A stretch of 64,000 nucleotides of DNA, taken from NCBI GenBank assembly GCA_964612485.1, contig CAZTFF010000012.1, positions 1 through 64,000 on the forward strand, read 5' to 3'. The stretch comes from JAFGNV01 sp964612485. GTDB taxonomy: Bacteria > Chloroflexota > Anaerolineae > 4572-78 > J111. A program made the position numbers and the translations under genes. Positions 30,727-40,218 of the stretch are shown here, piece after piece (within the stretch, counting starts at the first letter, position 1; every line of letters starts with the position of its first letter). The notes below the pieces were generated by a model. It saw nothing but the letters and a program-made list of their open reading frames with translations, was not told the DNA's origin and made no database searches.

Positions 30727-32022
30727 ATGAACACAGAATGGAGATTAACCACACGATATATTGTAGGTGCCGGGCTGGTAATCTTTGCACTATACATCCT
30801 CTATCTGAGCCGTTCGGTAATTCCCCTCCTGATGATTGGCGCGCTTATTGCCTTTCTGGTCAGGCCAATCATCAGTTTACTGCATTCTCGGTTTAAAGTT
30901 CCCTGGGCCATTTCGGTGTTGATCACCTATTTATTGGTTACGGTTATACTTTTATTAGCCCCCCTTATTTTTATTCCTCCCATTGTTGATGCGATTAATT
31001 TTCTATTAGGGCTGGATTATCAACTGCTCATTGATAATGCCCTGCAATGGCTGGAAGATACCCTGCTGGCACTGCAAGCCATGGATCCTTCTCTGTTTGG
31101 TTTCACCTTTCCCCTGGATGGCCTTGTTGATCCGATGCTGACCGCCATTCAAAGCACGGAACCTTTTATGACCCCTCAACTGCCGTCGCTATCTACAATT
31201 GTGAACTCGCTTGGCTCCATTTTTTCGGCCAGTTACGGAGTGGCCGTGGGGGTAGTAGGGGGCGTTTTTGCCGGGATTGTGTCTTTTGTGTTCTTGATTT
31301 TATCGGCTGTTTATTTTAATTTGCACGGACACAAACTCTACGGTTGGTTTTTGAATACAGCGCCGCAAAACCATAGGGCTGAAATGGTCGTTTTGCTCAG
31401 GCGGCTCAGGTTGGTGTGGGAACATTTTTTCAAAGGCCAGGTGTTGTTGATGGTGATCGTAGGCGCTTTGGTATGGGTGGGCGGTACAGCGATTGGGCTG
31501 CCGGGCGCGTTTGCGCTGGGCATTATCGCCGCCTTGCTGGAAATCATTCCCAATTTGGGGCCAACCCTGGCCGCGATTCCGGCGGTGGTGGTGGCCCTGC
31601 TGCAAGGATCAACCTATCTGGATGTCAATAATGTTGTTTTTGCCTTGATTGTGATCGGTTTGTATGTCTTTGTCAACGCCTTGGAAAACAATCTCATTGT
31701 TCCCAAAGTGTTGGGTGATGCGGTTGATATCCACCCCCTCATTATTTTTATCGGCGTTATTGTGGGCGCGACTACCTGGGGAATTCTAGGCGCGCTGCTG
31801 GCCGCGCCGATCATTGGCTCGGTGAAGGAAATTGTCAGCTATTTATACCGCAAAGTTTTGGGCGAGACCCCCTTCCCCCCTGATAGCCCAACTGAGGAGG
31901 ATGCCGATTCGGAGTCAAAAATAAGTGAACTCTGGCAGCGGATTCAAAAAAGAATTACTGGCCTGACGGCTCCGCTTCGGGATACTCCCGCCCCATCATC
32001 AACCGAGTCAAGCCAGGATTAA
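30727..32022 (+). CDS. AI-2E-family (PF01594-type) transporter
   Basis: This 431-residue membrane protein has seven to eight hydrophobic segments and the family's C-terminal signature: GVIVGATTWGILGALLAAPI preceded by NNLIVPKVLGDAVDIHPL. Members export various substrates (autoinducer-2, sodium/proton exchange in some), so the substrate is open. ATG at 30727 is preferred to the adjacent TTG. The Ser/Pro-rich C-terminal tail (about 40 residues) is probably cytoplasmic and disordered. Confidence 0.85.
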   Translation: MNTEWRLTTRYIVGAGLVIFALYILYLSRSVIPLLMIGALIAFLVRPIISLLHSRFKVPWAISVLITYLLVTVILLLAPLIFIPPIVDAINFLLGLDYQLLIDNALQWLEDTLLALQAMDPSLFGFTFPLDGLVDPMLTAIQSTEPFMTPQLPSLSTIVNSLGSIFSASYGVAVGVVGGVFAGIVSFVFLILSAVYFNLHGHKLYGWFLNTAPQNHRAEMVVLLRRLRLVWEHFFKGQVLLMVIVGALVWVGGTAIGLPGAFALGIIAALLEIIPNLGPTLAAIPAVVVALLQGSTYLDVNNVVFALIVIGLYVFVNALENNLIVPKVLGDAVDIHPLIIFIGVIVGATTWGILGALLAAPIIGSVKEIVSYLYRKVLGETPFPPDSPTEEDADSESKISELWQRIQKRITGLTAPLRDTPAPSSTESSQD

Positions 32023-32108
32023 AGGCGGGCCGGATTCCATTTTTAGAGATGCAAAAAATAGATTATAATAGTGGCTGCCGGAGCAAATATCTTTTAACGA
32101 GGCCAGCC

Positions 32109-32876
32109 ATGACGGAAGAGATGAAACAGTGCCCATTCTGTGATGAAGAAATCAGAGCCAGCGCTATTTTTTGCAAGCATTGTAAGCAGTGGATGCCGGG
32201 CTATTCTTACGAGTCGGCGGTGCGGGATATGGTGCTAGACAAACAGGCCACCGACGTGCCAGACGTCGCTATAGAATTATCCCGTACCTCTCGCGCCGAA
32301 CAGTTGGCTGCCGTGCAAGCATGGGCCGAAGGAGATAAATCGCAAAATTTTCACAATGTAGACCTTTCCATTCAGAACTTAAGCGGGCTTGATCTTAGCG
32401 GTATCGATTTGAGCCAGGCTGACCTGCGTGATGCCGATCTCAGCGGCGCGAATCTGAGTGGCGCTAATTTAACCAAGACCAATTTATACAGCGCCAATTT
32501 ACGGGGCGCTAACCTGGAAAAGGCCAATTTTACCGAAGCCTACCTGCGCGAAGCCATTATGGAGAAGGCCAATTTAACCAACGCGGTGTTGTTACGCGCC
32601 AATTTACGCGGCGCGTTTATGGACAAGGCCAACCTGTATCGGGTAGATATGGAAAACGCCAACCTCAAAGCCGCCGATTTACGCCAGGCCAATTTACGCG
32701 AGTGCTATATGAAGGAGACGGATCTGGGGTCGACCAAAATGGAAGATGCCGTTCTTACCGGCGCGCTGCTCATCTGCACCGATTTCACCACCTCGGATAT
32801 TACCTCGTTTCAATATCGGCGGGCGGCAACTATCGAAGAGATTATTCTGCCCAATGGGCAGGTTCATAGTGAGTAG
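32109..32876 (+). CDS. Zinc-ribbon and pentapeptide-repeat protein
   Basis: This 255-residue protein begins with a four-Cys zinc ribbon (CPFCDEEIRASAIFCKHC), then a helical spacer, then about 20 pentapeptide repeats of A(D/N)LXX type (ADLSGANLSGANLTKTNLYS and on), which form a right-handed quadrilateral beta-helix. GAGG stands six bases before ATG 32109. A longer frame from 32049 would cover a TATAAT box and is rejected. Function is unknown; the combination suggests a scaffold or a nucleic-acid or protein-binding role. Confidence 0.8.
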   Translation: MTEEMKQCPFCDEEIRASAIFCKHCKQWMPGYSYESAVRDMVLDKQATDVPDVAIELSRTSRAEQLAAVQAWAEGDKSQNFHNVDLSIQNLSGLDLSGIDLSQADLRDADLSGANLSGANLTKTNLYSANLRGANLEKANFTEAYLREAIMEKANLTNAVLLRANLRGAFMDKANLYRVDMENANLKAADLRQANLRECYMKETDLGSTKMEDAVLTGALLICTDFTTSDITSFQYRRAATIEEIILPNGQVHSE

Positions 32877-32891
32877 GGGCACACCTGGCTG

Positions 32892-33131
32892 TCAGCGGGG
32901 TCTAATTTGCTCGCGGGCATGAAAACAAAAGCCGTGCCAATCCATCACTACCAGCACGGTCTCCTTGACGCCGCTTTCGTGATGAATGGTTTTATATTCC
33001 ACTGTGGGCGGCTCACCATATTCCGCTTCAATCAAATTAATAGCCGTGAGGGCGTCGGAGGCTTCGACCACATGCTCCGATACCGTTTCGCCATTGCGTG
33101 AAACTTCAATTACATACTGGTGAGTCATCAT
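32892..33131 (-). CDS. Small hypothetical protein
   Basis: This 79-residue frame encodes an alpha/beta-like protein (YVIEVSRNGETVSEHVVEAS followed by DALTAINLIEAEYGEPP). The periodic pattern and clean composition support a real gene. It has no recognised family and no signal peptide. It stands alone, convergent with the pentapeptide protein. Two ATGs are adjacent at the start and the ribosome-binding site is weak. Confidence 0.5.
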   Translation of the reverse strand: MMTHQYVIEVSRNGETVSEHVVEASDALTAINLIEAEYGEPPTVEYKTIHHESGVKETVLVVMDWHGFCFHAREQIRPR

Positions 33132-33201
33132 TGAAACCCGCTGTTGATTACAGTGAATATATTTTATCCGTTGATGGCTGGATTGACAAGGAGATGGGGC
33201 C

Positions 33202-34413
33202 TTAGCTTGTTTTCAGCGTCAGCGAAGGTTTGATCAACAAACCGTCCTGGCCGTAACCGCTGTCCCAAGAGAAAAGCTGACGGCCTTGTTTGGGGCCTTC
33301 TAATCTGATCGCCAAAAAGCCGCTGGCCGCCGCTTGATTGACCTCCCCCATATCAATCGGGTTTATGGTCAGTCGATTTTCTTTTTTCGGAGCCAGATCG
33401 CTGTTTGATAGCGGGGGTAGAAATTTGGTCAGCGCCGGGGCATTGCGTAAAGCTTCAAAAGGAATGGTTGCGGTTGCCCGGCTGCCGCGCAGCGGAGACA
33501 CCAGCAGCACCGGGCTAAACGTGCCGCCTGAATCTCGCAAATAGGTATCCAGTTGACCCGTCAGCGTCAGTTCGACGCCCGTAATCTTTCGCGCCTTCGC
33601 GTCTGCCGGCAGCGTGAACTCGATCAGGCTGTAATAGACCGCATCTCCCCAACTCCCCGCATACAGATCATCATCGCCCCACAAGAGATTGGGCCACACC
33701 GACTTGCCCCAGCCTACCTGGGCTTCTGTGGGCGTAAGCGTGATGGCTGTTTCCGCCGCCGGTTCCGGTTCGGGCGGCGCGGGCTGTTCCTCTCGCAGCC
33801 GTTCAACCTCTGCCGCCACGCGTTGGCGAAGGGTGGGGATCAACCGGTACAGATTTTCGCCGGGGCAGACGGTGCGCGTATGTTCTCTATGCCCGCTGAT
33901 GATAGGATAGGCTTTATTTTCAATGGGATGAACCGCCTGGCCCAGCGGGTCTAGCCCCAGATCGTACACAATGGCGCTGAGCAGGTTCACCAGGGCATCG
34001 AGGGCTGCCGGCGTCGGTTCTGCCGGCGGGGGATTGGGCGCGCTCGGTTCAAACTGGCCCAGCAGGGTAATGCCTACCTTGTGCGTATTACTGGCTGTGG
34101 TCTGGCCGCCCTCCACAAAAATGTTGGCCGGTTTATCGCCGGGGCAGCGTCCCTCAAAGATACGTCCATCCTGCCCAATCAAATAATGGTAGCGAATATC
34201 GCCCCATCCCTGGGTTTGGGCGTGATACCGCCAGATGGCCTGGACTGCCTTCAACGGGTCCCAATCGTTGGCTGTAACCGTATGATGAATAACCAGAAAT
34301 GTGGGCGTATGATACACCGGCGGCCACTGGGGGCTGGCCGGCCATGTTGAACTAAAGTTCTTGCCCCAAATGTCGCGTTTGATCAAGAGAAGTTGGCTTA
34401 ATGTGTTGGTCAT
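33202..34413 (-). CDS. PGRP/amidase_2 N-acetylmuramoyl-L-alanine amidase with DNRLRE-like domain
   Basis: This 403-residue protein has an N-terminal amidase_2/PGRP domain with zinc-ligand candidates in FLVIHHTVT, in NTHKVGI, and in GHREHTRTVCPG. A Pro/Glu-rich linker leads to a C-terminal beta domain (about residues 225-400) similar to DNRLRE-type sandwich domains of surface proteins. It would cut the stem peptide from peptidoglycan. No N-terminal signal is obvious, so export is uncertain. ATG 34413 follows AGGAAGAG. It lies 54 bases after the L,D-transpeptidase gene, probably in the same transcript. Confidence 0.82.
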   Translation of the reverse strand: MTNTLSQLLLIKRDIWGKNFSSTWPASPQWPPVYHTPTFLVIHHTVTANDWDPLKAVQAIWRYHAQTQGWGDIRYHYLIGQDGRIFEGRCPGDKPANIFVEGGQTTASNTHKVGITLLGQFEPSAPNPPPAEPTPAALDALVNLLSAIVYDLGLDPLGQAVHPIENKAYPIISGHREHTRTVCPGENLYRLIPTLRQRVAAEVERLREEQPAPPEPEPAAETAITLTPTEAQVGWGKSVWPNLLWGDDDLYAGSWGDAVYYSLIEFTLPADAKARKITGVELTLTGQLDTYLRDSGGTFSPVLLVSPLRGSRATATIPFEALRNAPALTKFLPPLSNSDLAPKKENRLTINPIDMGEVNQAAASGFLAIRLEGPKQGRQLFSWDSGYGQDGLLIKPSLTLKTS

Positions 34414-34467
34414 TTTTTTCTCTTCCTGTTTCCCCACGCGGAGAATATACCTGCTGCCGGCAAAGAA

Positions 34468-35271
34468 TTAGTCTATCAGAATCACGCCCGGCGGGCGGAT
34501 TCCCCCCGACCAGCGAGTAATGGTGATGGGCACGCCCACCGGGTTCCATTCTCTAAGCCAGGCCCCATCTTCCGGCGAAATCCGCACGCAGCCGGCGGAA
34601 ACGGGTTCTACTCCCAGCGCGTCTAGCCGGTCGTATTTCTTCAATCCGTTGGTCAGGGTATACGGCACGCTGTGAATCAGGATCGAACCTTCCGGGCCGG
34701 GGAAAAGATGCCACATATAGTCGGCCCGCCACTGGTTGCGGAACGGCCCGCTGCCCCAGTCGTCGCCCACCGTGCCTTCCCAGGAGGGGGTGAAGCGGTT
34801 GGTAACGGGCGCCCCGGTACTCACCGGAATGGTTCGTACCTGGCGGTCGTTTTCAAAAACGATCATAACCTGCTCATCCTGGTCAACCAACAGGCGTCGA
34901 TCTGCTGCCGGTGTGGGCAGAAGTGTTGGTCCGGAGGCTGTGGTGGGCGAGGCTGTCGGCGTTGAAGTTGGTAGGGGAGAAGCCGTTGCCGTGGGAGAAT
35001 CGGTTGGAGACAGCGTAGGTGTTGGCGTGCGGGTTGGTGGCCGGGGCGTGGCTGTGATTGTGGGCGTGGTAGAGGGCGGAAGCAGCGTTGGCTCCGGTAG
35101 AATGGGGGTGGGTTGGGGAGAGAGTGTTTGCGGTCTTGGTGGCTCGGGCTCGGTTGTGTCAAACGTGGCCGCGTAGCCGGTGGCGCAGCCAGCCAGGGTG
35201 AGCAGCACCAGAAAACCCAGGTATAGGCACAAATTTGCCGGCAGGCGTTGAACGCGCATAAACTCATCCAC
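34468..35271 (-). CDS. L,D-transpeptidase (YkuD) lipoprotein
   Basis: This 267-residue protein has a lipoprotein signal (lipobox LAGC near residues 26-29), a long Thr/Pro/Ser linker (about 40-135), and a C-terminal YkuD domain. The catalytic motif is present as HSVPYTL followed by SAGCVRISPEDG. It would make 3-3 cross-links or attach proteins to peptidoglycan. The adjacent amidase gene on the same strand points to a cell-wall remodelling pair. Confidence 0.87.
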   Translation of the reverse strand: MDEFMRVQRLPANLCLYLGFLVLLTLAGCATGYAATFDTTEPEPPRPQTLSPQPTPILPEPTLLPPSTTPTITATPRPPTRTPTPTLSPTDSPTATASPLPTSTPTASPTTASGPTLLPTPAADRRLLVDQDEQVMIVFENDRQVRTIPVSTGAPVTNRFTPSWEGTVGDDWGSGPFRNQWRADYMWHLFPGPEGSILIHSVPYTLTNGLKKYDRLDALGVEPVSAGCVRISPEDGAWLREWNPVGVPITITRWSGGIRPPGVILID

Positions 35272-35412
35272 ACCATCGCAGGTGATCTTTTCCTACAGAA
35301 CCAATGGTGGAGCGTATTGTACTATTTGCCATAATGTTTGTCAACGACAGTAGCCGGCTTGCTTTAAAAATCACCTTTCGGTAGATCGTTTTATTCCCAA
35401 CTACAAATATGC

Positions 35413-35418
35413 TATACT
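35413..35418 (+). promoter_or_regulatory. Possible -10 box upstream of archease
   Basis: TATACT lies 165 bases before the archease start, with a weak TTTATT 17 bases upstream. The family A repeat copy lies between this box and the gene. Confidence 0.3.
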
Positions 35419-35462
35419 GATAGTAGGGGGCGGGCTTGATGAGCTGAAAACAAACATAAAAT

Positions 35463-35562
35463 GTACCTTCTCAATAATCTGGGCCCGGGTTGGTTGAGCT
35501 TGTCGAAACCAACGGTCTTAGATAGGCTCAGACCTCGTTCCCCCGAAATATTGAGACGATAC
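35463..35562 (+). repeat. Family A inverted-end repeat, copy 4
   Basis: A complete copy, GTACCTTCTCAATA to TATTGAGACGATAC, with some drift (CGATAC for AGATAC; TTAGATAGGCTC in the core). It ends 21 bases before the archease start codon, so it forms most of that gene's leader. Confidence 0.8.
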
Positions 35563-35583
35563 CATAAAATGGGAGACGCATTC

Positions 35584-36012
35584 ATGACACGCCAACCGAC
35601 CTCACTGCCCGCTTTCGAAGAAATTGAACATACCGCCGACTGGGCCTTAAAGATTCGCGGTAAAACCCTGCGCCAACTGCTATACAATGCCGCGCGGGGA
35701 ATGAGTACGCTGCTGGTTGATGAACTGGACGCGATTCCGGTGACGGTGGAAGAACAAATTGACGTTGAAGCCTACGACGCGGAAAGCCTGCTGGTTAACT
35801 GGTTGAGCGAACTGGCCTACCGCGCCGAGGCCGGCAGTATGGTATTTGTCCAATTTGATCTGCACGATGTGGCCCCCACGCAGCTCCGGGCGGTGGTGAG
35901 GGGCGGGCGTGTGCCAGATCTCAAAAAACATATTAAAGCGGTAACATATCATAATCTGGAGATCATTGAAACGGAAGACGGGCTGGAGACAACAGTTGTG
36001 TTTGATGTATGA
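35584..36012 (+). CDS. Archease
   Basis: This 142-residue protein has the archease signatures: FEEIEHTADWALKIRG near the N-terminus (metal-binding His and Asp), LLVNWLSELAYRAEA, and VKAVTYHNLEI at the end (here KAVTYHNLEI). Archease speeds guanylation and metal loading of the RtcB RNA ligase, and the rtcB gene follows 31 bases later. ATG 35584 after GGGAG is chosen; the frame extends upstream only through a repeat element. Confidence 0.9.
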   Translation: MTRQPTSLPAFEEIEHTADWALKIRGKTLRQLLYNAARGMSTLLVDELDAIPVTVEEQIDVEAYDAESLLVNWLSELAYRAEAGSMVFVQFDLHDVAPTQLRAVVRGGRVPDLKKHIKAVTYHNLEIIETEDGLETTVVFDV

Positions 36013-36043
36013 TCAATAATAGAGGAAGGAAGAGGAGCGAGCG

Positions 36044-37495
36044 ATGATAAACCCCGACGCATTGCATAAAATTAACGAATATTTGTACGAAATTCCGCAG
36101 GCATATCGATCCGATATGCGCGTGCCGGCGCGTCTCTACGCCGATTCGGTTCTGCTGGAACATATTCAGAGTGATAAAAGTTTGGACCAATTGGTCAACA
36201 CGGCTACGCTGCCCGGTATCATCAACTATGCGCTGGCCATGCCGGATATTCACCAGGGCTATGGGTTTCCCATTGGCGGGGTCATTGCCACCGAACTGCC
36301 CGACGGCGTGATCTCGCCGGGCGGCGTGGGGTACGATATTAACTGCGGCGTACGGCTGCTGGCAACGCACCTGCACCGGGAAGAGGTTTCGCCATATCTG
36401 GACGATTTGGCCTCGGTACTGTTTTACAACTGCCCCAGCGGGGTGGGTCAGGGAGGCAGCATCAAACTCAAACGGGGCGAGTTAGAGCGCATTATGGAAA
36501 CCGGCGCGCGCTGGGCGCTCAAACGCGGCTATGCCACCGAAGCCGATCTGGACCGCACCGAAGAGAACGGCTGTATCGACGGGGCCGATGCCGGCAAAGT
36601 GAGCGACCGGGCCAAAAAACGGGGCCAAAGCCAGGTGGGCACGCTGGGCGCGGGCAATCACTTTATTGAGGTGGATGTAGTGGAAGAAGTGTTTGATGAC
36701 ACCGCCGCCCGGCGTACCGGCCTTTTTCCCGGACAAATTGCCGTGCAGATCCACTGCGGATCGCGGGGCTTTGGCCACCAGATTTGCTCCGATTACGTGA
36801 ACCGATTTCAAAAAGCTATTCACGATTACGGTATTGATTTGCCGGACCGGGAGTTGGTCTGCGCGCCCCTCAGCAGCCCGGAGGGGCAGGATTATCTGGC
36901 CGCGATGAAGGCCGCCGCCAATTATGCCTTTGCCAACCGGCAGGTCCTCACCCACCTGATCCGGCGCAGCTTTGAAGAGGTGTTGGCCGGCAAGGTTAAA
37001 AATCATCACGTATTTCAGGTGTACGATATTGCCCACAATATGGCCAAAATTGAAGAACACGAGCGCCACGGCCAAAAAATAAAAGTGTGCGTCCACCGAA
37101 AAGGGGCTACGCGAGCCTTTGGGCCGGGATCGCTTGTTTTGCCGTCGGCCTACCGCGACATTGGCCAGCCGGTGCTGGTGCCCGGCTCAATGGGCACGGC
37201 CAGTTGGGTGCTGTTGGGAACCAAAGGATCGATGAACCAGACGTTTGGCTCCACCTGCCATGGGGCGGGCCGGATGATGAGCCGGTCCAAAGCCAAAAAA
37301 ACGGTTTGGGGCGGCGATCTCCGCGAAGAAATGGAGGCCGGCGGCATTCACGTTCGCGCCGGCAGCATGTCGGGCCTGGCCGAAGAAGCGCCCATCGCCT
37401 ACAAGGATGTTGATAAAGTTGTGGAAGTGGTTCATGGGGCCGGCATCGCCCGCAAGCTGGCCCGATTGGTGCCGCTGGCGGTGATCAAGGGGTAA
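36044..37495 (+). CDS. rtcB: RtcB RNA ligase
   Basis: This 483-residue protein is an RtcB-type 3'-phosphate/5'-OH RNA ligase. Metal and GMP sites are visible: GVGYDINCGVRLL (Asp, Cys), GTLGAGNHFIE (His), QIHCGSRGFGHQI (His pair), and the C-terminal HGAGRMMSRSKAK with the guanylylated-His region. Together with the upstream archease it forms an RNA repair or splicing pair. A purine-rich GGAAGGAAGAGGAG region precedes the ATG. The length matches the bacterial family. Confidence 0.95.
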   Translation: MINPDALHKINEYLYEIPQAYRSDMRVPARLYADSVLLEHIQSDKSLDQLVNTATLPGIINYALAMPDIHQGYGFPIGGVIATELPDGVISPGGVGYDINCGVRLLATHLHREEVSPYLDDLASVLFYNCPSGVGQGGSIKLKRGELERIMETGARWALKRGYATEADLDRTEENGCIDGADAGKVSDRAKKRGQSQVGTLGAGNHFIEVDVVEEVFDDTAARRTGLFPGQIAVQIHCGSRGFGHQICSDYVNRFQKAIHDYGIDLPDRELVCAPLSSPEGQDYLAAMKAAANYAFANRQVLTHLIRRSFEEVLAGKVKNHHVFQVYDIAHNMAKIEEHERHGQKIKVCVHRKGATRAFGPGSLVLPSAYRDIGQPVLVPGSMGTASWVLLGTKGSMNQTFGSTCHGAGRMMSRSKAKKTVWGGDLREEMEAGGIHVRAGSMSGLAEEAPIAYKDVDKVVEVVHGAGIARKLARLVPLAVIKG

Positions 37496-37588
37496 CGCAA
37501 CCGTTTTTGTCAAAAGCAGCGGAAAATTTGCTCATCTGCCCTTTCACGAGTATAACTATTATGTAAGTTAATCGGTATCGCATTTTTC

Positions 37589-37624
37589 GCCGCTCCGGTT
37601 TTACAAATTGGAGCGGTTCTTTTT
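37589..37624 (+). terminator. Terminator after rtcB
   Basis: CCGCTCC and GGAGCGG form a 7-bp stem around a 13-base loop, followed by TTCTTTTT. It lies between rtcB and the helicase gene. Confidence 0.65.
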
Positions 37625-37641
37625 AAATATCAAGGAGTTTT

Positions 37642-38889
37642 ATGTATTTTTCAGAATTAAATTTAAATAAATCGCTGCAAAAAGCAGTTGCAGCGATAGG
37701 CTACAAAGAAGCAACAGATATTCAGGCCCAGGCCATTCCGCCCGCCCTCAAGAAACGGGATATTATTGGCTGCGCCCAAACCGGCACCGGTAAAACAGCC
37801 GCCTTTTTGCTGCCGGCCTTACAGCACCTGCTGCGGGATCAACGCAAAACAAAAAATCCCCGGGTTGTGATTTTGGCCCCCACCCGCGAGTTGGTTATCC
37901 AGGTGGCGGGAGAGGCGCGGAAACTGGCCAACTGGACTCCCCTACGCGTTGCGGCTATTTACGGCGGGGCCAAAATGCGCCCGCAAATCAACCAATTACG
38001 CAAGGGTGTTGATGTGGTTGTGGCCACGCCGGGGCGTTTGCAAGACCATATGCGGCGCAAGAACATCAACTTCAAAGAATTACAGATATTGGTGCTGGAT
38101 GAGGCCGACCGGATGCTGGATATGGGCTTCTTGCCCGATATCAAAGCCATCGTCAGCCGGATGCCGCGCCAACGCCAGACCATGCTTTTTTCGGCCACGA
38201 TGTCAGCCCCCATCTTGAACCTGACCCGTCAATTTTTGCATGACCCGGTTAACGTAGAAATTGATCTGGCCCGCCCCCCGGAAGCCATCCGGCAGGCGCT
38301 CTACCCCGTGCCCAAGCATCTTAAAACCGAACTGCTCAAAGCCCTGTTAGAGCGGATGGATGTTCACAGCATGCTGGTTTTCACCGCCACCAAGCAGGAA
38401 GCCGATATTGTGACCCGCAAGCTCAGCGAGGCCAACATCTCAACCGCCTGCATTCACGGCGACTTCCGCCAGCGGCAGCGTATTGCCGCGCTGGAAGGAT
38501 TCCGGTCGGGCAAACATCAGGTATTGGTAGCCACCAATATTGCCGCCCGCGGCCTGGATGTGGAAGGCATTTCTCACGTGATCAATTATGATGTGCCGCA
38601 GCATGCGGAAGATTACGTTCACCGGGTGGGCCGCACCGCTCGCGCCGATGCCGAGGGAGACGCCATCACCCTGGTCACGGCCGATGACGAAGCTATGGTT
38701 GCCAGAATAGAGGGATTGCTGGGCCATAAAATTGAGCGCAAAACGTTGCCCGGTTTTGATTACGATGTGCCTACGCCTTCGTGGGCCAAGCCGTCCGCCG
38801 ACGCCCTGATCCGCCAATCAACCCAGCCTCGCACCCTGGCCGACCGGTGGCGCGGCATGAGGGGCGGCAGCCGGCGAAAGGGCTGGTAG
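37642..38889 (+). CDS. DEAD-box RNA helicase
   Basis: This 415-residue helicase has all DEAD motifs: AQTGTGKT (I), PTRELV (Ia), TPGR (Ib), LDEADRML (II), SATM (III), ATNIAARGLD (V) and YVHRVGRTARA (VI). The short basic tail ends GGSRRKGW. It is likely involved in ribosome assembly or mRNA turnover. A cold-shock gene follows, but that gene has its own promoter. AAGGAG precedes the ATG. Confidence 0.93.
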   Translation: MYFSELNLNKSLQKAVAAIGYKEATDIQAQAIPPALKKRDIIGCAQTGTGKTAAFLLPALQHLLRDQRKTKNPRVVILAPTRELVIQVAGEARKLANWTPLRVAAIYGGAKMRPQINQLRKGVDVVVATPGRLQDHMRRKNINFKELQILVLDEADRMLDMGFLPDIKAIVSRMPRQRQTMLFSATMSAPILNLTRQFLHDPVNVEIDLARPPEAIRQALYPVPKHLKTELLKALLERMDVHSMLVFTATKQEADIVTRKLSEANISTACIHGDFRQRQRIAALEGFRSGKHQVLVATNIAARGLDVEGISHVINYDVPQHAEDYVHRVGRTARADAEGDAITLVTADDEAMVARIEGLLGHKIERKTLPGFDYDVPTPSWAKPSADALIRQSTQPRTLADRWRGMRGGSRRKGW

Positions 38890-38959
38890 CGCGCTTCAAC
38901 CGTTATTTGTTTGTTGGAGGGATCGGGGAAACCATCGTTAAGATTCTTGATTTATGGAT

Positions 38960-38988
38960 TTGACAGCCTATATCTATTCTGGTATAGT
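38960..38988 (+). promoter_or_regulatory. Strong promoter of the cold-shock gene
   Basis: TTGACA and TATAGT are 17 bases apart. The predicted start gives a leader of about 105 bases, the long 5' UTR common in cold-shock mRNAs. Confidence 0.75.
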
Positions 38989-39099
38989 TGTAACGTTCTT
39001 GGCAGCAGAAGTTCTAGTCTAAAGTAAGAGTTTGATCTGAAATTGATTTTGGAACCTCTAGCATGACCGAAATTTTTTAAGAAAGGAGTTTCCTTAATC

Positions 39100-39309
39100 A
39101 TGGCAGATCGTGAATTAGGTACCGTGAAGTGGTTCAATGCCAGCAAAGGCTTTGGTTTTATTGAACGCGAAAGCGGCGACGACGTTTTTGTTCACTACAG
39201 CGCAATTAGTGGTGACGGATATCGCAGCCTGGATGAAGGCCAGCGCGTAGAATTCACCGTTGCTCAAGGCCAAAAAGGCCCGCAAGCCCAAGACGTGACC
39301 GTAGCGTAA
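39100..39309 (+). CDS. CspA-family cold-shock protein
   Basis: This 69-residue single-domain protein carries RNP1 (KGFGFIE) and RNP2 (VFVHYSAI) and begins GTVKWFNASKGFG, as in CspA proteins. It binds single-stranded RNA and DNA as a chaperone. AAGGAG lies upstream of the ATG. The strong promoter and terminator suggest high expression from a single-gene transcript. Confidence 0.95.
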   Translation: MADRELGTVKWFNASKGFGFIERESGDDVFVHYSAISGDGYRSLDEGQRVEFTVAQGQKGPQAQDVTVA

Positions 39310-39328
39310 AATCTGATACGTCAATGAA

Positions 39329-39363
39329 GAGAGGCCCAACAGAAATGTTGGGCCTCTTTTTTG
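39329..39363 (+). terminator. Terminator of the cold-shock gene
   Basis: GAGGCCCAAC and GTTGGGCCTC form a 10-bp stem with a six-base loop, followed by TTTTTTTTG. Confidence 0.92.
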
Positions 39364-39531
39364 TTTCAAATACAACGGATCGTCAAAGGTGCCGGGTCAA
39401 TCGTTATGACCCGCCGAGTCAATAATCATGATTCATCGAGCTGGCTGGCACAGAAAACTTTGTCGATTCAGCTTGATTTTGTGGCTTCAAACGCGCTGGT
39501 TGCCGGTTTTGGTCTAAATGCGATATGGTTT

Positions 39532-40218
39532 TTAAGGGCGGTAGTACTGCTCGTAATCTCCTACCAGTAAATGGAGCGGGGGTTCATCTTCCTCAATCTC
39601 GGGGAAGCGCCCCACAGGGTTCAAGAAGCGGTTATCATTGAGATCATCATTTACTTTTGAGACCTCGCCAACCAACACCTTGCTGTCAACGGCCCAAAAT
39701 TCGTGATACAGGTAGTTGGGCAGGGTAATACTCTCGCCCACATCGAGCATAACCATGTGCCCGGCTTTGAAGGTGCGCTGCACGCCATCCATACTGACGG
39801 TGACATCGGTATCGGCCAACTTTTCATCCTCCGTAGAATTATAGAGCCTGATCGCCAGCCGCCCGCCGCCCCGGTTGATAATATCTTCCACTTTGTCCCA
39901 GTGGAAATGCATGGGCGTCAGCTGATCGACTTCGGATATTAAAATCTTTTCGGCGTATGTTTTTCCCTGCCCGGTTTTTAAGTTTTCCGGCCCACCGTTC
40001 CGCACCGTGAAGAGAAACAACCCCAGTTTTTCATAATTTCCCTGCCCGAAATCGGTGATATCCCAACCGAGTTTATTGGTTACAATCTCCTGTACTTCGC
40101 TGCCCTTATTTTGCCAATTGTCAGGAGTCCAATAGGCAAACGGCGGGAGATGAAAGCCCACCGACTTCATAAAGGCATCGGCCTCACGGATGATTTGGTT
40201 GATTTCAGAACGTTTCAT
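39532..40218 (-). CDS. D-lyxose isomerase-like cupin
   Basis: This 228-residue protein matches D-lyxose ketol-isomerases in size and motifs. The metal-binding cupin signature reads TPMHFHWDKVEDIINRGGG, with a further His/Glu in LYHEFWA. The family interconverts D-lyxose and D-xylulose, and some members prefer mannose/fructose-type sugars. ATG 40218 (MKRSEINQ) gives the family's normal start; a longer TTG frame to 40257 is less likely. There are no sugar transporter genes nearby. Confidence 0.82.
   Translation of the reverse strand: MKRSEINQIIREADAFMKSVGFHLPPFAYWTPDNWQNKGSEVQEIVTNKLGWDITDFGQGNYEKLGLFLFTVRNGGPENLKTGQGKTYAEKILISEVDQLTPMHFHWDKVEDIINRGGGRLAIRLYNSTEDEKLADTDVTVSMDGVQRTFKAGHMVMLDVGESITLPNYLYHEFWAVDSKVLVGEVSKVNDDLNDNRFLNPVGRFPEIEEDEPPLHLLVGDYEQYYRP

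Noticed and set aside
35461..35583. N-terminal extension of archease
   Set aside because: The extension reads through the family A repeat, and a good ribosome-binding site precedes ATG 35584.
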